Assembly (NCBI GenBank): GCA_009697485.1
Contig: SICY01000001.1
Coordinates: 1 to 55,419 of the forward strand
DNA: 55,419 nt
Reading direction: 5' to 3'
Source: Nitrosarchaeum sp.
GTDB lineage: Archaea > Thermoproteota > Nitrososphaeria > Nitrososphaerales > Nitrosopumilaceae
A program made the position numbers and the translations under genes. Position 1 is the first letter of the stretch. Every line of letters begins with the position of its first letter. The notes under the pieces are model-generated. The model did not search any database and was not told the DNA's origin. It saw only the letters and a list, made by a program, of their open reading frames with translations. Positions 9,042 to 17,945 of the stretch are shown one piece after another.

Positions 9042-9416
9042 TTGGTCGGGGAATTAGCGGGCAATTATAGTACTGTAGTGTTAATGTTTGGATTTGCAGT
9101 AGTAGCAATGGCACCTGCACTTTTAATTTCTAGAATGATCTCTCCTCGAAAAAGAAGTAATCCAGTTAAATTTTTGCCAATGGAATGTGGGCAAGTCCCA
9201 TCAGGTGAAGGACGAACTCACTTTATGATGCAGTATTATGCTTACATTTTGATGTTCGTTGTTTTTGATGTTATGGCAATTTTCTTATATGCATGGGGAA
9301 GTGCACTTTTAGAACTTCCGAAATCTGCAACTTTGCCAATTATCGGTTTCTTGGCAATTATGTTTGCTGCAATGGCTTTTGCATTACATCAGTCAGGGAG
9401 ACGAAACATATGGTAG
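9042..9416 (+). CDS. nuoA: Complex I subunit NuoA (NADH-quinone oxidoreductase chain 3)
   Basis: 124 residues with three membrane helices. The conserved loop after helix 1 contains FLPMECGQVPSGEGRTHF, the NuoA Glu-Cys-Gly motif close to the quinone channel, and the end FALHQSGRRNIW is hydrophilic. The start is TTG, supported by a TATA box 27 nt upstream. It is the first gene of an eleven-gene operon encoding a membrane and Q-module complex I with no NuoE, NuoF or NuoG. The electron donor is therefore probably not NADH directly, and ferredoxin or another carrier is likely. Confidence 0.93.
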   Translation: MVGELAGNYSTVVLMFGFAVVAMAPALLISRMISPRKRSNPVKFLPMECGQVPSGEGRTHFMMQYYAYILMFVVFDVMAIFLYAWGSALLELPKSATLPIIGFLAIMFAAMAFALHQSGRRNIW

Positions 9417-9456
9417 TTTTTTATATAAATCAAAATTATGAAAATGAGGGATTATA

Positions 9457-9981
9457 TTGCTAAAAGATCTGATAACACCACAAAATGCAAATGTGTTTGT
9501 TGGAAAGCTAGGTGATATTTTAGAACAAGCAATTGGTAAACCATTGGGATATGCAATCAATTGGGGTAGAATATGGTCGCTTTGGCCTGTACATATTGAA
9601 ACTGCATGTTGTAGTGTAGAATTTGGAGCAGCATCTAGTCCAAGATATGATGTTGAAAGATTTGGTATCATTGAGGCATTTGGTTCACTTAGACAATGTG
9701 ATCTAATTGTAGTTCAGGGAACTATCACAAGAAAAATGGCACCACGTCTACGTTTAGTTTATGATCAAATGCCAGAACCAAAATATGTAATTGCAATGGG
9801 TGCATGTGCAATTACTGGTGGGTTGTATTTTGATTCATACAATGTACTTCCAGGTATTGATGGAGTTCTACCAGTAGATGTCTATGTCCCAGGTTGTCCA
9901 CCTAGACCTGAAACTCTTATTCAAGGATGCATGTTACTACAAGAAAAAATCAAGAGAATGAAGGCTAGGAAGTTTGTATAA
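9457..9981 (+). CDS. nuoB: Complex I subunit NuoB (N2 cluster subunit)
   Basis: 174 residues. Four cysteines that bind the terminal [4Fe-4S] cluster N2 are present: the tandem pair in ETACCSVEF, one in MGACAITGG and one in VPGCPPRPE. It passes electrons to quinone together with NuoD. The reading starts at TTG; the two ATGs just upstream (9438, 9444) are out of frame. The stop shares one base with the nuoC ATG (TAATG). Confidence 0.95.
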   Translation: MLKDLITPQNANVFVGKLGDILEQAIGKPLGYAINWGRIWSLWPVHIETACCSVEFGAASSPRYDVERFGIIEAFGSLRQCDLIVVQGTITRKMAPRLRLVYDQMPEPKYVIAMGACAITGGLYFDSYNVLPGIDGVLPVDVYVPGCPPRPETLIQGCMLLQEKIKRMKARKFV

Positions 9982-10571
9982 TGAGTTCTGATTCTGATAA
10001 TGAACCAATTGAAACCACATCTGATGTAACACCTGCATCTACTAAAGCAAGTCCTACTCCAGAAAAAGAAATTGAATTACCAAAATTTGAAAAAGGTCTT
10101 GCAGATAAAATTGTTGAAAAATTTGGCACTAGAATTAAAGTAGCATTTGTAAAACCAGATAGAGTTAGGATTAATGTTGGCAGAGATGATGTTAAAGAAG
10201 TGGCTGCATTTCTAAGAGATGTTCTAAATTTTGATCACGCTGAATCTGTATCAGGTGTAGACTATCCTCAGGACAAAGAAATTGAAGTGGTTTATCATTT
10301 AGGTTCCTACACTGATTCTTCACTATCAAGACAAATTCTTGTATTGGCAACCAGAGCACAAAGAGAAGAAAATCCAATTCCTGGAAACGATGCAACAAAA
10401 CTTCCTAGTCTTCGAGAAATATTTTATAGTGTAGAATTTCATGAAAGAGAGATTTTTGAAATGTTTGGGGTTTACTTTCAAGGTCATCCAGATAATCGAC
10501 GATTACTTTTGCCAGAAGATTGGGCAGATTTACCACCTCTAAGAAAGGACTTTGCAATTAAAGGAAGATAG
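9981..10571 (+). CDS. nuoC: Complex I subunit NuoC (30 kDa subunit)
   Basis: 196 residues. The first 40 or so are a Ser/Thr/Pro/Glu-rich extension of low complexity. The core carries the 30-kDa signature HEREIFEMFGVYFQGHPDNR and ends LPPLRKDF, as in other NuoC proteins. It is an extrinsic subunit that stacks on NuoD in the Q module. It overlaps nuoB by one base and is 2 nt from nuoD. Confidence 0.95.
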   Translation: MSSDSDNEPIETTSDVTPASTKASPTPEKEIELPKFEKGLADKIVEKFGTRIKVAFVKPDRVRINVGRDDVKEVAAFLRDVLNFDHAESVSGVDYPQDKEIEVVYHLGSYTDSSLSRQILVLATRAQREENPIPGNDATKLPSLREIFYSVEFHEREIFEMFGVYFQGHPDNRRLLLPEDWADLPPLRKDFAIKGR

Positions 10572-10573
10572 AG

Positions 10574-11710
10574 ATGAATAACGAATTACCGCCGGGACTT
10601 GCACTTCAGAAAGTAGATGAGAGAATTATGACTCTTAATGTTGGGCCACAACACCCAGGTTCTGGTCATATGAGAATTATTGTACAAATTGATGGTGACT
10701 TTATTGTTGCATGTGATCCTGATCCTGGTTATGTTCATCGCGGTGAAGAAAAGATGGCTGAATATAGAAATTACATTACAAACATTCCACATTTAGAAAG
10801 ACCCGTCATTCATGATTCTTGCAATATTTTATATCCATATGTTTTAGGGGTTGAAGAACTTCTTGGTATTGAAGTACCAGAACGAGCAAAATACATTCGA
10901 GTTATTGCATCTGAATTGAATAGATGTGTTTACACAATGTATTGGCTTGCAATCTATGGGATATTCTTAGGTCACTCTACAATGTTTATGTGGCCAGCAG
11001 GTGATCGTGAGTTACTAATTGATCTATTAGAAAAAATGACAGGAGCTAGAGTTACACATGCTCATTTTGTACCCGGTGGTGTAAGAAATGATTTGCCGCC
11101 AAACTTTGAAGATGTTTGTTTAAGACAAGTAAACTATTTTGAAAAACGAATCAAAGAATATGCGGCAATTTTCTATGACAATCCAATTTTAATTGCTAGA
11201 ACTGCTAATACTGGTGTTTTATCACGTCAAGATGCAATTCGATTAGGTACGACTGGTTCTGTTCTTCGTGCTAGCGGTGTTGACTATGATCTTAGAAAGA
11301 AGGAACCATATGATGTCTACGATGAATTAGATGTTCACAGTAATGTAATGAAGGAGGGAGATTCTTATGCAAGATCAAAAATTCCATGGCTTGATATGTT
11401 GGAAAGCTGTAACATAATTAGACAAGCATTACAAAAAATGCCAAAGTCTGGTTCTGTTAGAGTTAAACTAAAACCAAATCCAAAAGGAAAAGGACTTGAT
11501 TCAGTATACAAGCGTGTAGAATCAGGTAGAGGTTCATTGGGTTGCTATATCGTCTCTGATGGAAAACCTGAACCTTATAGATTAAAACTAAGTGTTGGTT
11601 CCTTTAGAAACTTAATTGCATTACCATATCTTCTCAAAGGGGAAAAACTCGGAAACATGCCAGCTGTATATTGGAGTCTTAATTACTGGCCAGTGGAGGC
11701 AGATAGATAA
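10574..11710 (+). CDS. nuoD: Complex I subunit NuoD (49 kDa subunit)
   Basis: 378 residues, the normal size. The quinone-site region NVGPQHPGSGHMRI and YVHRGEEKMAEYRN are conserved, as is the central EKMTGARVTHAHFVPGGVR. The relation to [NiFe] hydrogenase large subunits is visible, but the metal-binding cysteines are absent, as expected for NuoD. It forms the quinone pocket with NuoB. It directly abuts nuoH. Confidence 0.96.
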   Translation: MNNELPPGLALQKVDERIMTLNVGPQHPGSGHMRIIVQIDGDFIVACDPDPGYVHRGEEKMAEYRNYITNIPHLERPVIHDSCNILYPYVLGVEELLGIEVPERAKYIRVIASELNRCVYTMYWLAIYGIFLGHSTMFMWPAGDRELLIDLLEKMTGARVTHAHFVPGGVRNDLPPNFEDVCLRQVNYFEKRIKEYAAIFYDNPILIARTANTGVLSRQDAIRLGTTGSVLRASGVDYDLRKKEPYDVYDELDVHSNVMKEGDSYARSKIPWLDMLESCNIIRQALQKMPKSGSVRVKLKPNPKGKGLDSVYKRVESGRGSLGCYIVSDGKPEPYRLKLSVGSFRNLIALPYLLKGEKLGNMPAVYWSLNYWPVEADR

Positions 11711-13009
11711 ATGTCTGTCATTGCACCAAACTTCAAGTTTAGTGAATTTGTAAAGTCTATTTTAGATAATGTGTTTTGGATACTTCTTATCTTTGTATTA
11801 ATCGGTCTCCCAGCTGTTTTTATAATTTTATTCTACATTGAAATGCCTGTGATTAACGGTGAATTACTTACACCGTTTCTTGCATTAACATGGTTAGCAG
11901 ATCCTTCTAGAACTCTTCCAATTTTGAAAGCTTTCATGACTACTGATTTGTTTAAAATTGCTGCTTTCCCTGGATTTGGATTTGCAGCATTAATTGCAGC
12001 TGGAACGATCTTTATAGAAAGAAAAATGTTGGCAAAACTACAACTTCGAGTTGGTCCTTTCTATTGTGGAAAATTTGAAGGAATCTTACAATTAATGGGG
12101 GATGGACTAAAGCTAATCTCAAAAGAAATTATAATTCCTGCAAAAGCTGACAAGCCAATTTTCTGGGCAGCACCTATACTATTTGTCGCAACAGCTGCAG
12201 CGTTTGTTGCATTAATTCCAGTTGCACCAGGATGGGTGGTTGCAGATGTCGATGTTGGCTTAATTGCAGTATTTGCAATTATTGGATTTTTTCCAATCAT
12301 AACTATTCTTTCTGCATGGTCTTCAAACAGTAAATTCCCATTCATTGGTGGAATAAGAGCATTACATCAAATGGTGTCTTTTGAAATTCCATTAATTCTT
12401 TCATTATTGGGGGTGGTAATTCTTACAGGGACTCTGAATCTTTCTGAAATTGTTGCTAGTCAATCTAATTTTCCATGGATTGTATTTTTGCCAATTGGTG
12501 CAATTATTTTCTTTATTACGATATTAGCAGAATTAGAAAGAATTCCATTTGATTTACCAGAAGCAGAAAGTGAAATTGTTGCTGGTTGGTTAACTGAATT
12601 TTCTGGAATGATTTACGGTCTTGTTCAATTAGGAACATACTTGAAACTTTATGCATTTGCTGCATTGTTTGTTGTTTTATTCCTTGGTGGTTGGTCTGGA
12701 CCAATGATTTGGCCTCCTTTCCCTGAAGAAATTATCACTGATGGAATAGTAATGGGTCCAATCACTGCAAAAATTCCTGGCTTGCCAGTATTTTCACAAG
12801 AGATGCTAAACAGTGTTTTATGGTTTATAATAAAAACAGTAGGAGTAATCTTTTTCATTTTATTACCAAGAGGAGTTTTCCCAAGAATCAGAATTGATAT
12901 GTTATTGAGTCTTGGTTGGTACAAACTAATTGGACTTGCATTCGTTAACATCTTTATAGCACTCGGTTTGTTGTACGCTGGAGTCTTGGGACCTGGAGGA
13001 ATATTGTAA
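11711..13009 (+). CDS. nuoH: Complex I subunit NuoH (membrane subunit 1)
   Basis: 432 residues with about eight membrane helices. The Q-site loop ERIPFDLPEAESEIVAGW and the earlier IERKMLAKLQLRVGPFYCG are the strongest NuoH signatures. It joins the membrane arm to the Q module and contributes acidic residues to the entry of the proton path. The protein is longer than the roughly 330-residue bacterial form, with an added N-terminal helix region of about 60 residues and a loop of about 40 residues (WSGPMIWPPFPEEI onwards). The stop shares one base with the nuoI ATG. Confidence 0.95.
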   Translation: MSVIAPNFKFSEFVKSILDNVFWILLIFVLIGLPAVFIILFYIEMPVINGELLTPFLALTWLADPSRTLPILKAFMTTDLFKIAAFPGFGFAALIAAGTIFIERKMLAKLQLRVGPFYCGKFEGILQLMGDGLKLISKEIIIPAKADKPIFWAAPILFVATAAAFVALIPVAPGWVVADVDVGLIAVFAIIGFFPIITILSAWSSNSKFPFIGGIRALHQMVSFEIPLILSLLGVVILTGTLNLSEIVASQSNFPWIVFLPIGAIIFFITILAELERIPFDLPEAESEIVAGWLTEFSGMIYGLVQLGTYLKLYAFAALFVVLFLGGWSGPMIWPPFPEEIITDGIVMGPITAKIPGLPVFSQEMLNSVLWFIIKTVGVIFFILLPRGVFPRIRIDMLLSLGWYKLIGLAFVNIFIALGLLYAGVLGPGGIL

Positions 13010-13506
13010 TGAATACAGCTACTGGTATTATCAAGGCATTAAATTCAGGAATTAAGCATTTAGCCATTAAACGATTTACATTACGATATCCTGAAGAGAA
13101 ACTAAAGTTTGTTGGTGATGGTTATCAATTTGATCCATCCACCGGTGTTGGAATTGCAGGTCAAAAAGGCCGTCATATGTTATTTCATGATCATTGTACT
13201 GGCTGTCAGCTGTGTTCCATTGCATGTGAGGGAGTAGCAGAAGCAATTGCCATGGTAAAAGTTCCAGAAGAATACAAACATAATAAAAAAGCTATCATGC
13301 CACAAATTGATTATGGCAAATGTGTATTTTGTGGGTTATGTGTTGATGCATGCCCATTTTATGCATTGTACATGACAAATGATTATGAACTTTCTTCATT
13401 TAGCAAGGAAGGTTTGATTTACACACCAGCTCAACTTCAAGTGAAACCATTTGTTTCTCAAGATTCTGAAATAAAAATTACTAATCGAGGTGCAACACAT
13501 GGCTGA
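13009..13506 (+). CDS. nuoI: Complex I subunit NuoI (two [4Fe-4S] ferredoxin-like)
   Basis: 165 residues with two CxxCxxCxxxC motifs: CTGCQLCSIAC and CVFCGLCVDACP. These bind clusters N6a and N6b, which carry electrons towards N2. With no NuoEFG, NuoI is the likely docking point for the electron donor, as in ferredoxin-dependent relatives (known for those relatives, inferred here). The end overlaps nuoJ. Confidence 0.95.
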   Translation: MNTATGIIKALNSGIKHLAIKRFTLRYPEEKLKFVGDGYQFDPSTGVGIAGQKGRHMLFHDHCTGCQLCSIACEGVAEAIAMVKVPEEYKHNKKAIMPQIDYGKCVFCGLCVDACPFYALYMTNDYELSSFSKEGLIYTPAQLQVKPFVSQDSEIKITNRGATHG

Positions 13507-14011
13507 TGCTATATTTCTTGCATTATCTGTAATTACAATTGGCTCTGCAATAGCTGCTTTGGAGATGAGATCTTTAATTTACGGTTCGATTGCTTTGATG
13601 GGAACCCTTGGCGGAATTGCAGGATTCTTTTTACTTTTGGACTCACCCTTTGTTGCAATGTTCCAACTAGCCGTCTATGTAGGTTCTATTGCAGTTTTGA
13701 TTTTGTTTACCGTCATGCTAGTAAAAAGAGAACTTATCTTCAAGAAAGTTGAAGATAAAAGAAGAAAATTTGTTGGCATTGCACTAATGCTAGTTTTTAT
13801 GGTTGCATTAGGTTCAATTATAATGAATTCTGGCATCAAAACAATAACTACTGATGAACCAGCAGTTGATTTTAGAAATATTGGTGCAGACTTTCTAACA
13901 TATTATTGGCCAGCTTTGATTTTAATGGCATTAATCTTAACAGGTTCAGTTACCGGTGCACTGATTTTAGCAAGAAGAGAAGATGTAGAAAATGACCAAC
14001 GAACTGATTGA
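13499..14011 (+). CDS. nuoJ: Complex I subunit NuoJ
   Basis: About 170 residues with five membrane helices. The conserved helix-3 region FQLAVYVGSIAVLILFTVMLV is the NuoJ hallmark, containing the pi-bulge helix next to NuoA and NuoK. I take the ATG at 13499 (MADAIF), which overlaps nuoI by 8 nt. A GTG at 13490 would add three residues. Confidence 0.93.
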   Translation: MADAIFLALSVITIGSAIAALEMRSLIYGSIALMGTLGGIAGFFLLLDSPFVAMFQLAVYVGSIAVLILFTVMLVKRELIFKKVEDKRRKFVGIALMLVFMVALGSIIMNSGIKTITTDEPAVDFRNIGADFLTYYWPALILMALILTGSVTGALILARREDVENDQRTD

Positions 14012-14297
14012 TTTTGTTCTAGTGTCTGTTGCCCTTTTGGGTATTGGAATTTATGGTTTGTCTGTAAAGAGAAATGCCATTAGAATGTTATTTGCAGTTG
14101 AAATAATTATCAACGCCGCAAATCTTAACTTGGTTGCATTTGGAAGATTCTTACCACATAGTGGTGGTCAAACATTAGCATTATTTTCAATTGCAATCGC
14201 TGCAGCTGAAGTTGCAGTTGGACTTTCATTAATTATTGTAGCATATCGTATGTATCAGAATATTGACATTGCAGACTTTAGGAACTTGAAAGGATAA
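13992..14297 (+). CDS. nuoK: Complex I subunit NuoK
   Basis: 101 residues and three membrane helices, the standard NuoK size. The two conserved membrane glutamates are visible, in MLFAVEIIINAANLN and AIAAAEVAVGLSL; they lie on the proton pathway. The gene begins inside the end of nuoJ (20-nt overlap), and its stop shares a base with the next ATG. Confidence 0.95.
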   Translation: MTNELIDFVLVSVALLGIGIYGLSVKRNAIRMLFAVEIIINAANLNLVAFGRFLPHSGGQTLALFSIAIAAAEVAVGLSLIIVAYRMYQNIDIADFRNLKG

Positions 14298-15850
14298 TGG
14301 AATATGCACTTTTACAGGCAGTTTTCTTGCCTTTACTATTATCTCCAATTGCCTACATAATTGGAAGAAAAATAGGTCCTACACCTGCAATGTGGTTTAC
14401 CTTTGGTATTCTGCTTTATGCTACCATATTGATTATTCTAGCTACATTAAGTGGTACCACCGAAGAACATTATCCGTGGACAGAACAATTCGGTGAATTT
14501 GGTTTCCTATTGGATGGTTTAGCATCTCCATTTGCTATTATGATTTACGTACTAAGTACAATCTTGGTACTTTATTCAAAACCATACATGATTCATAGAT
14601 TTCATGAACAATACGAGGAAGAACAACACGAAATCACATCAACTAGTGGTAATTCAACAATAATTGAATCCTCTTCTCTTTCAAACTATGTTAATGCCAA
14701 GTCTGGACTTTACTTTGCTCTTTATCTTGTATTTGCAATGGGAATGCTTGGCACTGTACTGTCTACAAACCTAATTGAATTTTATGTATTCTTTGAGATA
14801 ATGTTGATTCCTGGTTTCTTTTTGGTTGCTCTATGGGGTGCGGGTCCAAGAAGAAAAATTGGTTTAATGTTCTTGCTTTGGACTCATGCAGGTGCAGTTG
14901 TTTTACTATTAGGATTTTTAATGATTGGTCTTACAATTGGAAGTTTTGACTTTGCAGATATTCAAGAATCAGAAATTCCACAAGACATTCTAATGCTTTC
15001 AGCGATTGCAATTTCAATTGGCCTTGGAGTCAAATTGGCAGTATTCATGTTCCACATATGGCTTCCATGGGTTCATGGTTCTGCACCAACTCCAATTAGT
15101 GCATTACTATCCCCTGCAATGATCGGCATTGGTGCTTATGGTATTTTTAGATTAATTGTGGAATTTTTACCAAACACATTTGCCGACCTTTCAATTTGGT
15201 TCCATATTTGGGGTCTTGTTACAATGATTTACGGCGGTGCAATGGCACTAATGCAAGACGACATCAAACGATTACTTGCATATTCTAGTATCAGTCAAAT
15301 GGGTTACATTCTATTTGGAATTGGTTCCATGTCTGTACTTGGGTTATCTGGGGCTGAGATGATGTATGTCACACATGCACTTGGTAAAGGTATCCTCTTC
15401 ATGATGGCTGGAATTATAATTGTTAAAGTTGGTACTAGAAATATTTCTCAACTAGGTGGGTTAGCTGGTAAGATGCCAATAACTGCTGTTTGTGCAGTGA
15501 TTGGTGCATTGACAATTATGGGGGTGCCACCAACTAGTGGCTTTATGGGTGAATGGACCCTATTTTATGGAGCGTTAGAAACTGCTATTGAAGATGGTTC
15601 TACCGTTAGAGCCGTCACATTTGGTTTAGGTCTTGTTGCAACTGCACTAACAATGTCTTACATTCTTTGGATGCTAAAACGTGTATTCTTTGGAAAACTA
15701 CCAGAACACCTTGAGAATGTTAAAGAAGGAAGTTGGTATATGACTGCACCAATGATGGTACTTGCAGGATTTACAATAGTTCTAGGAATTTATCCTGACA
15801 TATTCTTTAATCAAATAATTCCATACATGAGTGGGGTAATAGGGGTTTAG
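14297..15850 (+). CDS. nuoM: Complex I antiporter-like subunit NuoM
   Basis: 517 residues and about 14 membrane helices. The ion-path glutamate is in EFYVFFEIMLIPGF, and a lysine-bearing helix follows in GVKLAVFMFHIWLPWVHG. The discontinuous helix appears near RLLAYSSISQMGYI. A hydrophilic loop rich in Glu, Ser and His (about residues 97-135) is inserted near the N-terminus. NuoM is placed before NuoL, the reverse of the E. coli order. Confidence 0.93.
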   Translation: MEYALLQAVFLPLLLSPIAYIIGRKIGPTPAMWFTFGILLYATILIILATLSGTTEEHYPWTEQFGEFGFLLDGLASPFAIMIYVLSTILVLYSKPYMIHRFHEQYEEEQHEITSTSGNSTIIESSSLSNYVNAKSGLYFALYLVFAMGMLGTVLSTNLIEFYVFFEIMLIPGFFLVALWGAGPRRKIGLMFLLWTHAGAVVLLLGFLMIGLTIGSFDFADIQESEIPQDILMLSAIAISIGLGVKLAVFMFHIWLPWVHGSAPTPISALLSPAMIGIGAYGIFRLIVEFLPNTFADLSIWFHIWGLVTMIYGGAMALMQDDIKRLLAYSSISQMGYILFGIGSMSVLGLSGAEMMYVTHALGKGILFMMAGIIIVKVGTRNISQLGGLAGKMPITAVCAVIGALTIMGVPPTSGFMGEWTLFYGALETAIEDGSTVRAVTFGLGLVATALTMSYILWMLKRVFFGKLPEHLENVKEGSWYMTAPMMVLAGFTIVLGIYPDIFFNQIIPYMSGVIGV

Positions 15851-15853
15851 TTT

Positions 15854-17932
15854 ATGGCAGCTGAAGTGTTAGGTTTGCCATTTGAAGTAGGTGCTGCAAG
15901 CGCTTGGTTAGTTTGGATACTGCCTTTTATTGCTGCATTGATAATGCCGGGAATTGGAAAAATATCAAAACATGCAACTGGATATGCAGCAGTTGGATTT
16001 GCTTTGATGAGTGCAATTTCTGCAGTATCTCTACTACCAATGGCATTGGAAGCACATGAAATTCATGATCAAATATCTTGGATTGATTCTATTGGTTTGA
16101 AAGCAGGTGTGCTAGCTGATCCACTTTCAATAATTATGGCAAATGTAGTTGGATGGATTTCATTTCTCATTATGATTTACAGTACCGGTTACATGAAAGG
16201 CGATAAATCAATCACAAGATTTTGGTTCTGGATGTTGTTCTTTATTGGTTCAATGCAATTAATTGTATTATCTGATAATTTGTTACAAGTATTCTTTGGT
16301 TGGGAAGGTGTAGGACTTGCCTCCTATGCATTGATTAGCTTTTGGTATCGTGATAAAAAGAAAGATCATGTTGGTACTGAAGGACGAACTGTTCTTGGTC
16401 TTTTAGATTATTATTCACCAACTCATGCCGGTATGAAAGCTTTCATCATGACAAAAGTTGGTGACGTTATGATGATTGCAGGTATGCTTTTGATATTTTT
16501 ATTTGCCGGAACATTTGGATTTAGAGAATTAATGCATGATACATCTTGGGCTACAACAATGTCTGCACAAGGTCTCTTAGTACCTGCATTCATTTTATTA
16601 TTTGGTGGTGCTGTTGGCAAATCGGCACAATTCCCACTAAATGAATGGCTCTTAGAGGCAATGACTGGTCCAACAGCAGTTTCTGCTTTAATCCATGCTG
16701 CAACAATGGTAAAAGCAGGTGTTTTCCTAGTTATGAGACTGGCACCGTTGGTTTTTGCTTTAAGCGCTGCTGGAATTCTAGCAGATCAATTCTTTGAAGT
16801 GATTCTACTCGTTGGTGCTACTACTGCCCTTCTCTTAGGACTTCAGGGTATGGTTAATTCTGAAATTAAAAAAGTACTTGCATACTCTACCGGTTCTCAG
16901 ATTGGTTATATGATGATGGTACTAGGCATTGCTGGATTATCACAACAATTTGTTAATGGCTATACCGCAGGTTTCTTTCATCTAATTTCACATGCGATGT
17001 TTAAGGCATCATTGTTCATGGCTGCCGGTTCATTACTACATGTTGTTGGTTCAAGATTCATGACTGATATGGGTGGATTACGCAAAAACATGAAAAAGAC
17101 TTATGTGTTTATGTGGGCTGCAGGTCTTGGATTAATGGGTGCACCATTTATCACAACTGGTTTCTGGAGTAAGGATTCTATCTTTGGCGCAGTTTACACA
17201 TCAGGACATGAATGGGCCATACCAATATTTGCAATTGCTGTATTGACTGCAGTAATAACTGCATTTTACACAACTCGAATGCTTGGATTGGTCTTCTATG
17301 GTTCAAAGAGTAAACATATTCAAAAAATGGAAGAAGAGGGACATCATATTCATGAAGCATCATTATCTATGTGGGTACCATATGGAATTCTTGCAGTACT
17401 AACAATTGCTATTGGTCTAGTTGGCTTATCGTTTGAAGGCGGACTGCATGAATTATTTACAGATTATCTTGAAGACTCATTTGGAATCCATTCTGTACAT
17501 AACGAAATTGAAAATTCAATATTGCCTGAATTCTTAGATGGAATTAATCCAGTTGCACTCGCTGCATCATTATCTGCTTTTGCAATTGGAACTGGATTAG
17601 GATATGTGTTCTATATTGGTAGATGGGTTGATCCTGTTAAATTTGTAAATTCAAATATTTTCTTTTATGCTATTCATAAAGTTATTCTAAATCGATTTTA
17701 TCTTAATGCAATTGTCTATTGGTGCTTTGTTGTAGCTCCATTATGGCTTTCAAGAGGAGTATTCAGATACTTTGAAAAGACTGTTATTGATTATGGAATG
17801 AATAATGGATTACAAAAAGCAGTTGGTTGGAGTGCCAAAGTAGTTCAAGGCACTCAAACTGGTGTAACCCAGTCTTATCTATTCGTATTTGGGGCAGGAT
17901 TGCTATTTGTAGTCCTGATATTGTTGATATAG
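15854..17932 (+). CDS. nuoL: Complex I antiporter-like subunit NuoL
   Basis: 692 residues, about 16 membrane helices and the long C-terminal part expected for the lateral helix of NuoL. Key pieces are NLLQVFFGWEGVGLASYALI (ion-path Glu), KSAQFPLNEWLLEAMTGPT and the final helices after FFYAIHKVILNRFYLN. It pumps protons (or possibly Na+) at the tip of the membrane arm. A His-rich cytoplasmic loop is near MEEEGHHIHE. Confidence 0.94.
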   Translation: MAAEVLGLPFEVGAASAWLVWILPFIAALIMPGIGKISKHATGYAAVGFALMSAISAVSLLPMALEAHEIHDQISWIDSIGLKAGVLADPLSIIMANVVGWISFLIMIYSTGYMKGDKSITRFWFWMLFFIGSMQLIVLSDNLLQVFFGWEGVGLASYALISFWYRDKKKDHVGTEGRTVLGLLDYYSPTHAGMKAFIMTKVGDVMMIAGMLLIFLFAGTFGFRELMHDTSWATTMSAQGLLVPAFILLFGGAVGKSAQFPLNEWLLEAMTGPTAVSALIHAATMVKAGVFLVMRLAPLVFALSAAGILADQFFEVILLVGATTALLLGLQGMVNSEIKKVLAYSTGSQIGYMMMVLGIAGLSQQFVNGYTAGFFHLISHAMFKASLFMAAGSLLHVVGSRFMTDMGGLRKNMKKTYVFMWAAGLGLMGAPFITTGFWSKDSIFGAVYTSGHEWAIPIFAIAVLTAVITAFYTTRMLGLVFYGSKSKHIQKMEEEGHHIHEASLSMWVPYGILAVLTIAIGLVGLSFEGGLHELFTDYLEDSFGIHSVHNEIENSILPEFLDGINPVALAASLSAFAIGTGLGYVFYIGRWVDPVKFVNSNIFFYAIHKVILNRFYLNAIVYWCFVVAPLWLSRGVFRYFEKTVIDYGMNNGLQKAVGWSAKVVQGTQTGVTQSYLFVFGAGLLFVVLILLI

Positions 17933-17945
17933 GAGATAATGTGAG